64,000 nt of DNA from CAINVV01 sp038323575 (GTDB lineage Bacteria; Bacteroidota; Bacteroidia; Bacteroidales; Prolixibacteraceae): the NCBI GenBank assembly GCA_038323575.1, contig JBBQHB010000001.1, positions 62,001 through 126,000 on the forward strand, in the 5' to 3' direction. Each line of letters starts with the position of its first letter. Position 1 is the stretch's first letter. Both the position numbers and the translations under genes were made by a program. Below are positions 51,407-60,405 of the stretch, piece after piece. Under the pieces are notes generated by a model. That model saw only the letters and a program-made list of their open reading frames with translations. It made no database searches and was not told the origin of the DNA.

Positions 51407-53281
51407 GTGGCAAAAAAGTTATTAAATAACATTGTTTCCCTGTTGATCATATTGGTTCTGATCTATTCATGCGCCAATATGGGAATGCCCAAAGGCGGCC
51501 CAAAAGACAAAACACCTCCTGTCATAGTAAAAAGCTCACCTGAATTCAACCAGCTTAATTTCAAGGATAGCAAGATCAGAATTACTTTTAATGAATTTGT
51601 TATACCAGAAGATCTCAATGACAAATTTATTATTTCTCCTCCTACAACAAAAAGACCGACTTTCAGAACCAAGGGAAAGGCGCTTTTAGTTGACCTGAAT
51701 GAAAAGTTACAACCAAATACCACCTATTCGCTGGATTTTAAAGATGGCATTGTCGATAACAACGAGAAAAATAAATACAAAAATCTTCGGATGGCCTTCT
51801 CTACCGGCCCTGATTTAGATACACTGAGGATTGTCGGATTTGTCAGGGATGCCTATACCCTGGAACCATCAAAAAGCTGCTATATCTTGCTCTATAAAGG
51901 CACTTCCGATACCCTTGTACACAAATCCCGGCCTGATTATGTCGGGAAAACAAATTTTCAGGGATTCTTTGCCATCACGAACTTACCTGCTGCGAGCTAC
52001 ATGATTTACGCACTCAGCGACATCGACAACAACCTGAAATATACTGCAGGAGTTGATTCCATCGCCTTTCTGGACAAACGCATTTCACCTACTGCCGAAT
52101 TCGAACCTAAACGGGATACAGTTGTTACCGGTGCCGATACCTTGGTTGTACTGGGTAAGACAAGATTTTATCCCGACCCGTTGAATTTTTCGCTTTTCTT
52201 TGAGAAAGGATTCGACCTGAGCCTGGATAAATATAACCGCACCAGCCGTCAGACAATTGACCTAACATTCACCGGGTCAACGGCAGATACCTTCAACATC
52301 GAACTGCTGAATGTCCAGCCGAAAGGCGAATGGAAACTGATAGAAACATCGAGACATGCCGATACACTGAAAGTATGGATAACTGATTCCCTGGTATATA
52401 AGAGAGACACACTGGCACTAAAGCTGTCCTATCTTCAACAGGACAGTTTGGGCGTTTTTTATACCAAAAAAGATACGATTAAACTCTATCTCCCGGAAGA
52501 TCTGGCCAATAAATCAGAGAAAAACAAGCGCAAAGAGCGCAAAAAAATAGTAGAAGAGCCGAAAAGTGTTCCACTCTCATCCAATGCCGGAGCAAACTTT
52601 GATACCTACAAGTCTATCCAAATCGAATCACCCGAACCGGTTTTCTCCTTCGACAGTACCAAGGTCAGACTCTATGTAAAAAAAGATACTACCTATTATA
52701 AAGTCTCTCCGAAAGTTTTGCCAGACAGCACAAATCACAGGAGGTTTGTGGTCGCTTTCCCTTGGGAATTTGGTACAAATTACAGGCTGACGATTGACTC
52801 TACTGCCTTGCATACAATTTACGGGCTTTACGGGAAAGAGTTCAAAAGTGATTTTAAAACCCAGGAAGAGGAGCATTACGGAAAAATTATCTATACCATA
52901 TCCAATGTCAAAGGTCCGACCATTGTTCAGTTACTGGACAACAGCAAAGAAGAAAAAATCCTGAAAAACATAAGAATCGATAAAGACCAGGAGATTACGT
53001 TCTCTTTCCTTGAACCAAATAAATATCTGTTGAAAGCTATTTTCGACAAGAACGACAACGGAGTATGGGATTCAGGTAACCTGAATAAAGAACTGGAGCC
53101 TGAAGAGGTCTGCTATTATCAGGCTGTAATTAAAGTACGCTCCAACTGGGACAGCAAAAACACCTGGGCACTGCCGGATCCTATCAGTTTCAGAAAAAAA
53201 ATCATCGACGAAGAAGTAGAAGCTGAAAAACTGAACAAAAAAAACAAGAAGAAAGTACCACCAAAAACAAACATTTTTTAA
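51407..53281 (+). CDS. Ig-like (Big_5/SbsA type) domain lipoprotein
   Basis: About 624 residues from the GTG at 51407, which gives a lipoprotein signal ending in LIYSCANMG; ATG 51359 and TTG 51341 would add a non-signal stretch. The mature start MPKGGPKDKTPPVIVKSSP and the following Ig-like domain (RITFNEFVIPEDLNDKFIIS, LQPNTTYSLDF) are common in the phylum. A second beta domain (about 150-215, FVRDAYTLEPSKSCYILLYK) and a C-terminal part with FDKNDNGVWDSGNL, an EF-hand-like Asp-Asn cluster, follow. The C-terminus is Lys-rich. Function unknown. Confidence 0.85.
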   Translation: MAKKLLNNIVSLLIILVLIYSCANMGMPKGGPKDKTPPVIVKSSPEFNQLNFKDSKIRITFNEFVIPEDLNDKFIISPPTTKRPTFRTKGKALLVDLNEKLQPNTTYSLDFKDGIVDNNEKNKYKNLRMAFSTGPDLDTLRIVGFVRDAYTLEPSKSCYILLYKGTSDTLVHKSRPDYVGKTNFQGFFAITNLPAASYMIYALSDIDNNLKYTAGVDSIAFLDKRISPTAEFEPKRDTVVTGADTLVVLGKTRFYPDPLNFSLFFEKGFDLSLDKYNRTSRQTIDLTFTGSTADTFNIELLNVQPKGEWKLIETSRHADTLKVWITDSLVYKRDTLALKLSYLQQDSLGVFYTKKDTIKLYLPEDLANKSEKNKRKERKKIVEEPKSVPLSSNAGANFDTYKSIQIESPEPVFSFDSTKVRLYVKKDTTYYKVSPKVLPDSTNHRRFVVAFPWEFGTNYRLTIDSTALHTIYGLYGKEFKSDFKTQEEEHYGKIIYTISNVKGPTIVQLLDNSKEEKILKNIRIDKDQEITFSFLEPNKYLLKAIFDKNDNGVWDSGNLNKELEPEEVCYYQAVIKVRSNWDSKNTWALPDPISFRKKIIDEEVEAEKLNKKNKKKVPPKTNIF

Positions 53282-53299
53282 ATAAATAAAATTATAATT

Positions 53300-53581
53300 A
53301 TGGCAAGTATCAGACAACTGAAAAAGGAGATAGAATTTTTATCCTCCCAATTAATCGGTGACTGCATCGATATTGTACAATCCTTTAATGGTAAGGAACT
53401 CGAGGCAATGGCGGTGATCGACGAAATCGTCGCATTACACAACAGCACGGTTGATAAGATCAACAATCCTGACGGAAAAGATAATCCCAAGCTGGTAAAA
53501 GGATTCTATCAGAACCTGAAGAAAGAATATGTCGCAGGGATCAACGAAGCTTACAAAAGACTTGAAGATCTCGTTAAATAG
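53300..53581 (+). CDS. Small helical protein of unknown function
   Basis: 93 residues, hydrophilic and helical (MASIRQLKKEIEFLSSQLIG, then EAMAVIDEIVALHN and FYQNLKKEYVAGINEAYKRL). No signal peptide or catalytic motif. Short proteins like this are widespread in Bacteroidota as unnamed genes. It lies 18 nt after the Ig-like lipoprotein gene and converges on ctpA. The last codons (V-K-stop) form part of a long perfect hairpin. Confidence 0.75.
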   Translation: MASIRQLKKEIEFLSSQLIGDCIDIVQSFNGKELEAMAVIDEIVALHNSTVDKINNPDGKDNPKLVKGFYQNLKKEYVAGINEAYKRLEDLVK

Positions 53582-53632
53582 AAAAACTGACGGGGTGACT
53601 CAAAGTCACCCCGTCAGTTTTTCTATTTAACG
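53572..53632. terminator. Perfect 29-bp bidirectional terminator containing both stop codons
   Basis: Arms 53572-53600 and 53604-53632 are exact inverted copies with a 3-nt loop (caa). A run of five A in the left arm and five T in the right arm supplies a T-run for transcription in either direction. The stop of the small gene (53579-53581) and the stop of ctpA (53623-53625) lie at mirrored positions in the two arms. Confidence 0.9.
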
Positions 53633-55251
53633 CTCACCATCTTGTCCTTGCTGTTGATGGTTTTCACGGCTTCCTGCAAGGTATTATCGACGGTACTGAT
53701 AATCGAATAGAATCCCTCTTCCCCGATGATATTCCGGGCGATATAAGCCATTAACTGAGTTTCGATAATCTTACCCGAGGCTTTGATTCCGGCTTCATTT
53801 CCGGCCACCCCATTTTTATCGGCATACTGCAAAAATTCATTAAATATGGATTTCTTGCGCAGAAAGTCTGAAAATTCTGTTCCTGATTTCAGATGTGATA
53901 GCTCTTCCCTGTGTTTATCGGCATAATCAAATGCGTATTGATAGACAAGTCCTTTTTGCATAAGCTTGAACAAATAAGCAGAATTTCCTGTGGTATCGGC
54001 AGGAATGAAAATATCGGGCATAATTCCTCCGCCGCCGTAAACAACCCGCTTCAGGCGCGTGTAGTACTTCATGGTATCAGCCATATGAATGCTATCTTTT
54101 TGTTCAAATTCCCCATGGGCATATCTTCTGGTGATATCGGCATAATAGTCGTCCGCACCTTTGAGGTAAGACTTTTGAATACATCTTCCCGAAGGAGTGT
54201 AATATCTGGCTACCGTCAGCCGGATGGCTGATCCGTCATAGAAAGGAATCTGCTCCTGTACAAGTCCTTTGCCGAATGTTCTCCTGCCGATGATCGTTCC
54301 CCGGTCGTTATCCTGGATGGCACCTGCAAAGATCTCACTGGCTGAAGCAGAAAACTCATCCACCAGGATCACCACTTTTTTTCCGAAATATCTGCCCCGG
54401 ATTTCTGAAGTAAATACTTTTTTCGGCTGCGTTCTTCCGGCAGTATAGACAATGAGTTCACCCTTGTCGAGCAATTCATTCACCATCCGGATAACAGAAC
54501 TCAGGTAACCTCCGGGATTCCCGCGCAGATCTATAATCAGCTGCTCTGCTCCGCCGCTATCCAGTTTGGCCAAAGCAGCCATAAATTCCTCATAGGTTCT
54601 CTCGGCAAAACGTCCGATTTTCACATAGCCTGTTTTGTCGTCGACCATGTAGGAGACATCCACGCTGTAAATAGGAATATCACCTCTGGTAATGTTAAAA
54701 CTCATCAAATCAGGCATTCCCTTGCGGGATATTCCCACTTTGACCTTGGACCCTTTTGGACCGCGGAGTTTTTTAAATACCGTCTCGTTTTTGATGCTCT
54801 TACCAACAAGGGTCGAATCTTCTACTTTGACAATCCGGTCGCCTGCACGGATACCCAGCTTCTGGGATGGTCCACCGGAAATTACATCAATCACCATCAC
54901 TGTATCATTCTGAATCGAAAACTGAACACCTATTCCGCCAAAATTACCTGCCATCTCTTCGGAAACACCCTGCATCTCTTTTGCCGGAATATAGACCGTA
55001 TGAGGATCCAGTTGTTTCAGTACTTCAGGTATGGCATCTTCTATAATTTTCTTTGTATTAACGGTATCAACATAATTTCCTTCAACCAGATTGATGACCT
55101 GATCCAGCTTACTCTTGTTGGTCAATTGCATAGGCAGCATAGCCGACAGTTTTCTGTTTTGCAGTTTAATCCCCAGCCAAACCCCGAAAATCAGCGTTAA
55201 AGCCAGAAGTACCGGCATCCAGGTTGATAATTTACTTTTGTTATTTTCCAT
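53623..55251 (-). CDS. ctpA: C-terminal processing peptidase (S41 family)
   Basis: 542 residues. An N-terminal membrane anchor (about 10-28), a PDZ domain (about 85-165, GIGVQFSIQNDTVMVIDVIS), and the S41 peptidase domain with LIIDLRGNPGGYLSSVIRMV, the serine in SASASE (about residues 301-306) and the lysine in GRRTFGKGLVQEQ. It cleaves periplasmic proteins near their C-termini. The C-terminal ~140 residues are an extension usual in Bacteroidota homologues. comEB lies upstream in the same direction. Confidence 0.93.
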   Translation of the reverse strand: MENNKSKLSTWMPVLLALTLIFGVWLGIKLQNRKLSAMLPMQLTNKSKLDQVINLVEGNYVDTVNTKKIIEDAIPEVLKQLDPHTVYIPAKEMQGVSEEMAGNFGGIGVQFSIQNDTVMVIDVISGGPSQKLGIRAGDRIVKVEDSTLVGKSIKNETVFKKLRGPKGSKVKVGISRKGMPDLMSFNITRGDIPIYSVDVSYMVDDKTGYVKIGRFAERTYEEFMAALAKLDSGGAEQLIIDLRGNPGGYLSSVIRMVNELLDKGELIVYTAGRTQPKKVFTSEIRGRYFGKKVVILVDEFSASASEIFAGAIQDNDRGTIIGRRTFGKGLVQEQIPFYDGSAIRLTVARYYTPSGRCIQKSYLKGADDYYADITRRYAHGEFEQKDSIHMADTMKYYTRLKRVVYGGGGIMPDIFIPADTTGNSAYLFKLMQKGLVYQYAFDYADKHREELSHLKSGTEFSDFLRKKSIFNEFLQYADKNGVAGNEAGIKASGKIIETQLMAYIARNIIGEEGFYSIISTVDNTLQEAVKTINSKDKMVSVK

Positions 55252-55327
55252 AAAATGAACTTTGTATCGGGAATTAATTATTTATTGCTAATTGTTGAAT
55301 TTCTTAATAGTGAAACAGCATTATGAC

Positions 55328-55377
55328 TTTATCCTTTCTCCTTTATCCTTTATCCTTCCTCCTTTATCCTTTCTTTT
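55328..55377. repeat. One-sided heptamer array (cctttat/ctcctttat) at the end of the dCMP deaminase gene
   Basis: Six atcctt- or ctcctt-type units in a row between 55328 and 55373, the same 7-nt unit as in the element after gldN (aaaggat on the other strand). No inverted partner lies in the short gap to ctpA. The array covers the stop and last eight codons of the deaminase gene. Confidence 0.75.
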
Positions 55378-55787
55378 AAGTGCACCACTTCAATCTTTGC
55401 CCTTTCCAGCAATTCTATCCCGTCGTTCATATGGTAATTTTCCGAAAAGACCACCCTCCTGATTCCGGCCTGGATAATCAGTTTGGCGCACTCGATACAC
55501 GGAGATGAGGTAACATACAAGGTAGCCCCGTCGCTGCTGTTGTGTGATTTTGCGATTTTCGTAATTGCATTAGCCTCAGCATGAAGAACATATGGCTTCG
55601 TCTTGTTGTTTTCGTCCTCGCAAATGTTTTCAAAACCGGAAGGCGTACCATTGTACCCGTCCGAAATAATACTTTTATTCTTGATAAGCAGCGCTCCTAC
55701 CTGACGCCTCCTGCAATAGGAGTTTTCGGCCCAGACTGCTGCCATCCGAAGATATCGTTCATCAAGTTTAAACTGCTTGTCATCCAT
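55350..55787 (-). CDS. dCMP deaminase (ComEB-like)
   Basis: 145 residues. Zinc-binding cytidine-deaminase motifs: histidine and catalytic glutamate in YVLHAEANAI, and the two cysteines in SSPCIECAKLI. The N-terminal RYLRMAAVWAENSYCRRRQV and YNGTPSGFENICED fit dCMP deaminases, which make dUMP for thymidylate synthesis. The C-terminal KERIKEEG is encoded by a heptamer repeat array, so the original end may have been near VVHL. Upstream neighbour of ctpA. Confidence 0.92.
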   Translation of the reverse strand: MDDKQFKLDERYLRMAAVWAENSYCRRRQVGALLIKNKSIISDGYNGTPSGFENICEDENNKTKPYVLHAEANAITKIAKSHNSSDGATLYVTSSPCIECAKLIIQAGIRRVVFSENYHMNDGIELLERAKIEVVHLKERIKEEG

Positions 55788-55820
55788 AAATTAGAAATAA
55801 TTCATTTGAAAGGCATGCAA

Positions 55821-56003
55821 AATTTTCGGTCTTCGATTTTCGGTTTTCGAAGGATGGGACTCCGGAATTTAGAGAAATGAATAAGAAATTCGAAGTTGAC
55901 ATATAATATTAACTGCCATTCCGGACCCTATCAACTAAAATCATTTCCAAAAATAAGATGTCACGTTCGGCTTTCTTCGAAAATCCACAATCCAAAATCC
56001 AGA
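55821..56003. repeat. Degenerate mirror element with gattttcg units
   Basis: Left arm 55821-55853 (attttcgg, cgattttcgg, ttttcgaa), right arm 55974-56003 (cgaaaatcc, caaaatcc). The unit is like that of the element at 3057-3276, but copies are more diverged. Between them are about 120 nt of unique sequence. The right arm ends at the stop of the S41 lipoprotein gene. Confidence 0.55.
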
Positions 56004-56004
56004 A

Positions 56005-57504
56005 TTAATTGGCACGCTTCATAAATTTTTGCTGATCAAGATACATGTCGTGCGCAAACCTGTTTTGCTCTTTTGAACCAAAGATATATTTTGCATTAAC
56101 TAAACCACTGTAATTTGTAATGGCCGATGACTTTAATCCCTTAATCCTGTCAAGACAGGTTTTCAGCAATAATTCATTTTCATCGCCTAAAGGCAACAAG
56201 CTTCCTATGTCCTCCTTGGCTGTCAAATCAGGAGTCAGTCCATTGACATAATCCGATACACCGGCCGAATTGGCAATTTTCACCGTTATAGGCTGCATCG
56301 CCCATTTGTGCGTTGTGACCAGATTCCCTTTGCTGTCATAGTCTTTGATCGTAAAAGATCCTACATATTTTCCATAAGTATTGGTCCCGATTACAGTTAC
56401 ATTCATGTATGGCTTTAAACCATTGATTAACAACTCACTGGCCGAAGCCGACTCCTTTGAGACAATAAAATAAATATCGCTCAGATTAAGGCTGTTAATG
56501 GCGGTCTGAGGGGTTGAACTTGTGGCGTAGATGTTATTGGTAAACTTGTTTAACAAAGCGTCAGCACCATATTGCTGGGTATAATATTGCTGCAGAATGG
56601 CATTGTAGACACTTTTGGAAAAAACTTTGCTTACATCGGTCGTATAGATCATACTACCAAGATAGGTGGCTGACTGAACCGATCCTCCACCGTTGTAACG
56701 CAAATCAACAATGATTTTCGAAATGCCTGCCGTTTTGAACTGTTGCAAAACGCTGTTCAGTTTCAGATCAAAATCTGAAGTAAAGCCATTGTAAACCAGA
56801 TATCCTACTTTTGCTCCGTTAACGGTGAGCACTTTACTCAGGTAAACCGGATCTTCCTGCATTTGGACAGCATTCATAACAGTGGTTGCATTGCCGGGAA
56901 TAAGCGTAGTCTTGTCAATTGACAGCGTAGCAAGTGTCAGGGCAAAGGACTCTTTGGCAATTAAAGCCTGGTAGTTAGCCGTTGTAAGTTGTGTCCCATC
57001 GATCTTGATAAAGATGTCTCCCCTTTTGAGTCCGGCTTTTTCGGCAGGTGACCCGGGCAGGACATACCTGATTGCCCCAAAAATATCAGTAGAAGCTGAA
57101 TTTAACAGGTATAGCTGATAATCGTACCCCATTGTTTTGGAAATACCGGCGATCCAGTTGTCTATGACGCTGTAATCACTTACGATAAACGACCATTTAT
57201 CCACCACATTGTATTGATAGAGAAGGTCATTAAAGAGTTTATTGGGATCGGTGTATTTGTTCAGAAACAGGTTCAAGCTATCCTTGCTACTCAAATAATA
57301 ACTGTTTGACAGGGCAGGTATATTGGCATCCCACAGATAGTAATCGTGCATGGAACTCCACACAAAGTAATTGACCTCCGAGGCAGCCGGAATGATGACC
57401 GGTTTAACAATGACAGGTACAACTGCATCCTTTTTGCATTGAGAGAAAGTGAACAAAATAATTGTTAACCAGAGTATTAGGATACCCCCTTTTTCGATCT
57501 TCAT
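56005..57504 (-). CDS. S41 peptidase lipoprotein
   Basis: 499 residues. Lipoprotein signal with the cysteine in LFTFSQCKKD. An N-terminal helical domain (YFVWSSMHDYYLWDANIPAL), a PDZ domain (about 145-215, VLPGSPAEKAGLKRGDIFIK) and an S41 domain with IIVDLRYNGGGSVQSATYLG and the serine in VSKESASASELLING. It belongs to the branch of S41 peptidases anchored in the envelope of Bacteroidota. The substrate is unknown. It diverges from the sigma-factor gene. Confidence 0.88.
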   Translation of the reverse strand: MKIEKGGILILWLTIILFTFSQCKKDAVVPVIVKPVIIPAASEVNYFVWSSMHDYYLWDANIPALSNSYYLSSKDSLNLFLNKYTDPNKLFNDLLYQYNVVDKWSFIVSDYSVIDNWIAGISKTMGYDYQLYLLNSASTDIFGAIRYVLPGSPAEKAGLKRGDIFIKIDGTQLTTANYQALIAKESFALTLATLSIDKTTLIPGNATTVMNAVQMQEDPVYLSKVLTVNGAKVGYLVYNGFTSDFDLKLNSVLQQFKTAGISKIIVDLRYNGGGSVQSATYLGSMIYTTDVSKVFSKSVYNAILQQYYTQQYGADALLNKFTNNIYATSSTPQTAINSLNLSDIYFIVSKESASASELLINGLKPYMNVTVIGTNTYGKYVGSFTIKDYDSKGNLVTTHKWAMQPITVKIANSAGVSDYVNGLTPDLTAKEDIGSLLPLGDENELLLKTCLDRIKGLKSSAITNYSGLVNAKYIFGSKEQNRFAHDMYLDQQKFMKRAN

Positions 57505-57713
57505 GGTGTAGGAATTTTAACTTAAAACGACAAAAATACGATATTAAAGAAACAACAAGTGAAATTGATGAAATTTTTAATGCCCATTATAACATTTTCA
57601 GAATATTTAACGCTTCAGACAGCACAAGTTATACGTTTAATTACCTGGATAAGTTGCTTCGGCTGTAACTTTTGGTTAAGTTGATCGTCTTATTGCCAAA
57701 CAGAGATGACCTG

Positions 57714-58202
57714 ATGATGACCATTGCTGATTACAACCGGGCTGTTGATGCTTGGGCAGATGCCCTCTACCGCTATATTCTGAAAAATTTGGGTACGGCT
57801 GTAACTGCGCAGGATATCGTACAGGATTGTTACGAAAAACTCTGGATTCATCACCAGAATATCGACCCTGAAAAAGTGAAATCATGGTTGTTTACAACCG
57901 CTCACCACACAATGATCGACGGGATCAGAAGGACTCAAAAAGAGACCCTGCCTGGATCCCGGAAATTACCCGAAAGAGCCTATGAAGATGGATACAGCGA
58001 CCTGCAGGAGATACTTAACCAGGCAGTTGAAAAACTGCCGGAAGTCCAGAAATCCGTGCTCCTTCTGCGAGATTATGAGGGATATTCCTACCGTGAAATC
58101 GGCGAAATTACAGGTCTCTCCGAAGCACAGGTCAAGGTATATATTTACCGTTCCAGAATTTTCCTGAAGAATTACATTGGTACAATTGACGCAGTGATAT
58201 GA
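57714..58202 (+). CDS. ECF sigma factor
   Basis: About 162 residues from ATG 57714 (the TTG at 57672 would add 14 residues with no match). Region 2 is DALYRYILKNL...AQDIVQDCYEKLWIHH with WLFTTAHHTMIDGIRR, region 4 is LPEVQKSVLLLRDYEGYSYR followed by EIGEITGLSEAQVKVYIYRS. It would direct RNA polymerase to a small regulon. The stop overlaps the next gene by 4 nt; that gene encodes a membrane protein that looks like the anti-sigma factor. Confidence 0.9.
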   Translation: MMTIADYNRAVDAWADALYRYILKNLGTAVTAQDIVQDCYEKLWIHHQNIDPEKVKSWLFTTAHHTMIDGIRRTQKETLPGSRKLPERAYEDGYSDLQEILNQAVEKLPEVQKSVLLLRDYEGYSYREIGEITGLSEAQVKVYIYRSRIFLKNYIGTIDAVI

Positions 58203-59230
58203 TGATTAACAGATACAATTACGAAATTTGGTTCCTCGACTACCAGGAGGGAAGACTAAGCCAGGAGAACATGGAGGAAGTACGTCTCTTTCTGACCCGT
58301 CATCCGGATCTGGCCGAAGAATTGGAAAATTTCGCTCCGGTCCTGTCCGCTGACAACAGGGTGATTTATCCTGGCAAAGAACAATTGAAACGCGTTCGTT
58401 ACGACGATCCGGCATGCTTTGAGACAGCTGCCGTTGCAGCCATGGAGGGAGATCTGGATGCGGTAGAATTTATTATTCTTGAAAAATATCTTGTCAAAAA
58501 TCCTGATAAAAAAGAACTTATCCGTAAACTGGAAAGAACCCGGCTGAAACCGGATCCGGAAATCACCTTCCCTGCCAAAGAGTCACTAAAGAAAAAAACT
58601 GGCGGAACAAAAATATGGATGCGCTTGGCAGCTGCAGCAGCTATGCTGCTCCTTGCATTTTCGATCTTTTTCTCCGAAAAAACGGAGCGCGAACCGGCAA
58701 ATAAGTTTACTGCAGAAACCATCCTGCCACAACAGTCGGAACCAACCAGGGAAAGTAATGAAACGATCATTGCAGTTAAATCTTCAACCGTAAAACCTGA
58801 ACCGGCACAAAGGGCAAATGCCGGGACACCTATTAAAAAATTACCTGCTCCGGGAATCACTGAACAGGTAACCCCGGATAAACGCCAACCGGCCAGTATC
58901 GGAATGATGGAAACCAGATCTTGTACCGTTAATACTTTCATTCCTGTATTCACAGATCTGATTCCTGTAAAATTTACTGAACCGGTTTTCTTTGCCAACG
59001 CCGAAATACCGCTCTCTGACTTCCTGGAAAACAAACTTCAGTTGCTGAAAGAAAATGGCCCAAAGGGATTCTTTACCCGCGAGGAGTTTGCCATTGCCGG
59101 ATTACACTTTTTTTCACGTTTACCGGGACATCGTTTAACAGGAAGAAAAGGCAACGACGGGCGACTGAAATCCATTTCACTTAACACGCAGCTACTTGCT
59201 ATTTCAATACCAGTAAACCGCCAGCTGTAA
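58199..59230 (+). CDS. Putative anti-sigma factor, single-pass membrane protein
   Basis: 343 residues. The cytoplasmic N-terminus (about 1-135) starts NRYNYEIWFLDYQEGRLSQE, and contains a second related helical segment (AAMEGDLDAVEFIILEKYLV). A membrane helix (about 142-160, LAAAAAMLLLAFSIFF) and a periplasmic part of about 180 residues follow, rich in Pro, Thr and Glu near the membrane. No zinc-binding His-Cys motif. Position directly after the sigma gene with a 4-nt overlap supports the anti-sigma role. Confidence 0.75.
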   Translation: MMINRYNYEIWFLDYQEGRLSQENMEEVRLFLTRHPDLAEELENFAPVLSADNRVIYPGKEQLKRVRYDDPACFETAAVAAMEGDLDAVEFIILEKYLVKNPDKKELIRKLERTRLKPDPEITFPAKESLKKKTGGTKIWMRLAAAAAMLLLAFSIFFSEKTEREPANKFTAETILPQQSEPTRESNETIIAVKSSTVKPEPAQRANAGTPIKKLPAPGITEQVTPDKRQPASIGMMETRSCTVNTFIPVFTDLIPVKFTEPVFFANAEIPLSDFLENKLQLLKENGPKGFFTREEFAIAGLHFFSRLPGHRLTGRKGNDGRLKSISLNTQLLAISIPVNRQL

Positions 59231-59260
59231 CTTTTGGGAATAGTTGTCCGTCCAATAAGC

Positions 59261-59446
59261 AAATTATGAATTATGAGTTATGAATTATGAATACGGAATC
59301 ATGAGTTTAATCTCTGTAAGGAAAAATATATTCCGAATTTCAATTAGTCGTAAAAGTGAATGGGGCAGCAAAAACTCATAACTTATAACTCATAACTTAT
59401 AACTCATAACTTATAACTCATAACTTATAACTTGAAACTCATAACT
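59261..59446. repeat. Mirror element with 14-nt aactcataacttat units
   Basis: Right arm 59373-59446: four exact tandem copies of aactcataacttat (two heptamers), then a variant. Left arm 59261-59303: inverted units (aattatgaattatgagttatg...). Centre about 70 nt of unique sequence. It fills the gap between the anti-sigma gene and the barrel gene. Confidence 0.8.
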
Positions 59447-59461
59447 AAAAATGTCTTAATC

Positions 59462-60403
59462 ATGAAATCAAAACTCTTCATTTTAGTTCTCTTGTTAATG
59501 GTCTTTGGAATTCGTTCACAGGCGCAGGACACCGTCCGGGTAAGCGTTTTGGGAAAAAACATGGTCACGGTAGTTGAAAACGGAGCCAAAACCGATGTTA
59601 AAATCGGCGATAACACCATCGACATTCACGATAGTGGCAAAGACACTGTTAAAATTCGTGTCGGGCGAAAAACCATTGTAGTAGCTGAAGGGCACCACGG
59701 ATCTTCCGTCAAATACAACAAGCTTAACGACGAAGAGTTTAAGCACTGGACCGGTCGTGAACCCAAATTCAAAGGTCACTGGTCATTCTTTGAAATGGGG
59801 GTTAATTCTTTTGCAAATGTCGATTATGCTGATTATTTTGCATATACCGGTCCTTCTAGTTATTACGATCCCAATTTCATGGATATCAACCACAACAAAT
59901 CGATGGAGGTGAATATCAACCTGTTTAAAGTCAGTTTCGGATTACAGAAAAAGCACAACGACATCGGATTTGTAACCGGATTGGGGCTCAATTTCAACGA
60001 TTACCGTTTCTCCAACGGCAACACCATCACAAATAGTCATGGCTTCCTCGCGCCCTTTCCAATTCCCGGCCAGGATCTCCAGAAGACCAAATTGTCGACC
60101 GGATATCTGACTGTTCCATTATTGCTCGAGTTTCAGTTACCCAGGGAGTCAGGGCTATGGTTATCGGCAGGAGTGATCGGCGGGATCAAAATGGGATCCC
60201 ATACCAAAGTGAAAATCGATGGAAACACAACGAAAGATCACAGCGACTTCAACATAAATCCTTTTCGTGGCGGCGCTACCGCCCGTTTAGGCTACAAAGG
60301 TTTCAATATTTTCGGTACTTATTACTTCACTCCTTTCTTCAAAGATGGCAGAGGTCCGGCCATGAATCCATTTACAATCGGCATTGGAATACTGAACTGG
60401 TAG
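59462..60403 (+). CDS. Outer-membrane beta-barrel protein
   Basis: 313 residues from ATG 59462, giving the signal peptide MKSKLFILVLLLMVFGIRSQ; an in-frame earlier start lies in the repeat array. Residues 22-75 form a soluble repeat-like segment (VLGKNMVTVVENGAKTDVKI, DNTIDIHDSGKDTVKIRVGR). The remainder is a barrel of the porin-like OmpA_b-type (FFEMGVNSFANVDYAD, FVTGLGLNFNDYRFSNG, FNIFGTYYFTPFF) ending in GIGILNW. It lies after a sigma/anti-sigma pair and may be a target or part of the same envelope response. Confidence 0.75.
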   Translation: MKSKLFILVLLLMVFGIRSQAQDTVRVSVLGKNMVTVVENGAKTDVKIGDNTIDIHDSGKDTVKIRVGRKTIVVAEGHHGSSVKYNKLNDEEFKHWTGREPKFKGHWSFFEMGVNSFANVDYADYFAYTGPSSYYDPNFMDINHNKSMEVNINLFKVSFGLQKKHNDIGFVTGLGLNFNDYRFSNGNTITNSHGFLAPFPIPGQDLQKTKLSTGYLTVPLLLEFQLPRESGLWLSAGVIGGIKMGSHTKVKIDGNTTKDHSDFNINPFRGGATARLGYKGFNIFGTYYFTPFFKDGRGPAMNPFTIGIGILNW

Positions 60404-60405
60404 AG

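Noticed and set aside
59373..59446. Regular repeats resembling a CRISPR array
   Set aside because: The 14-nt units are directly adjacent without spacers and have an inverted set on the other side; there are no cas genes.
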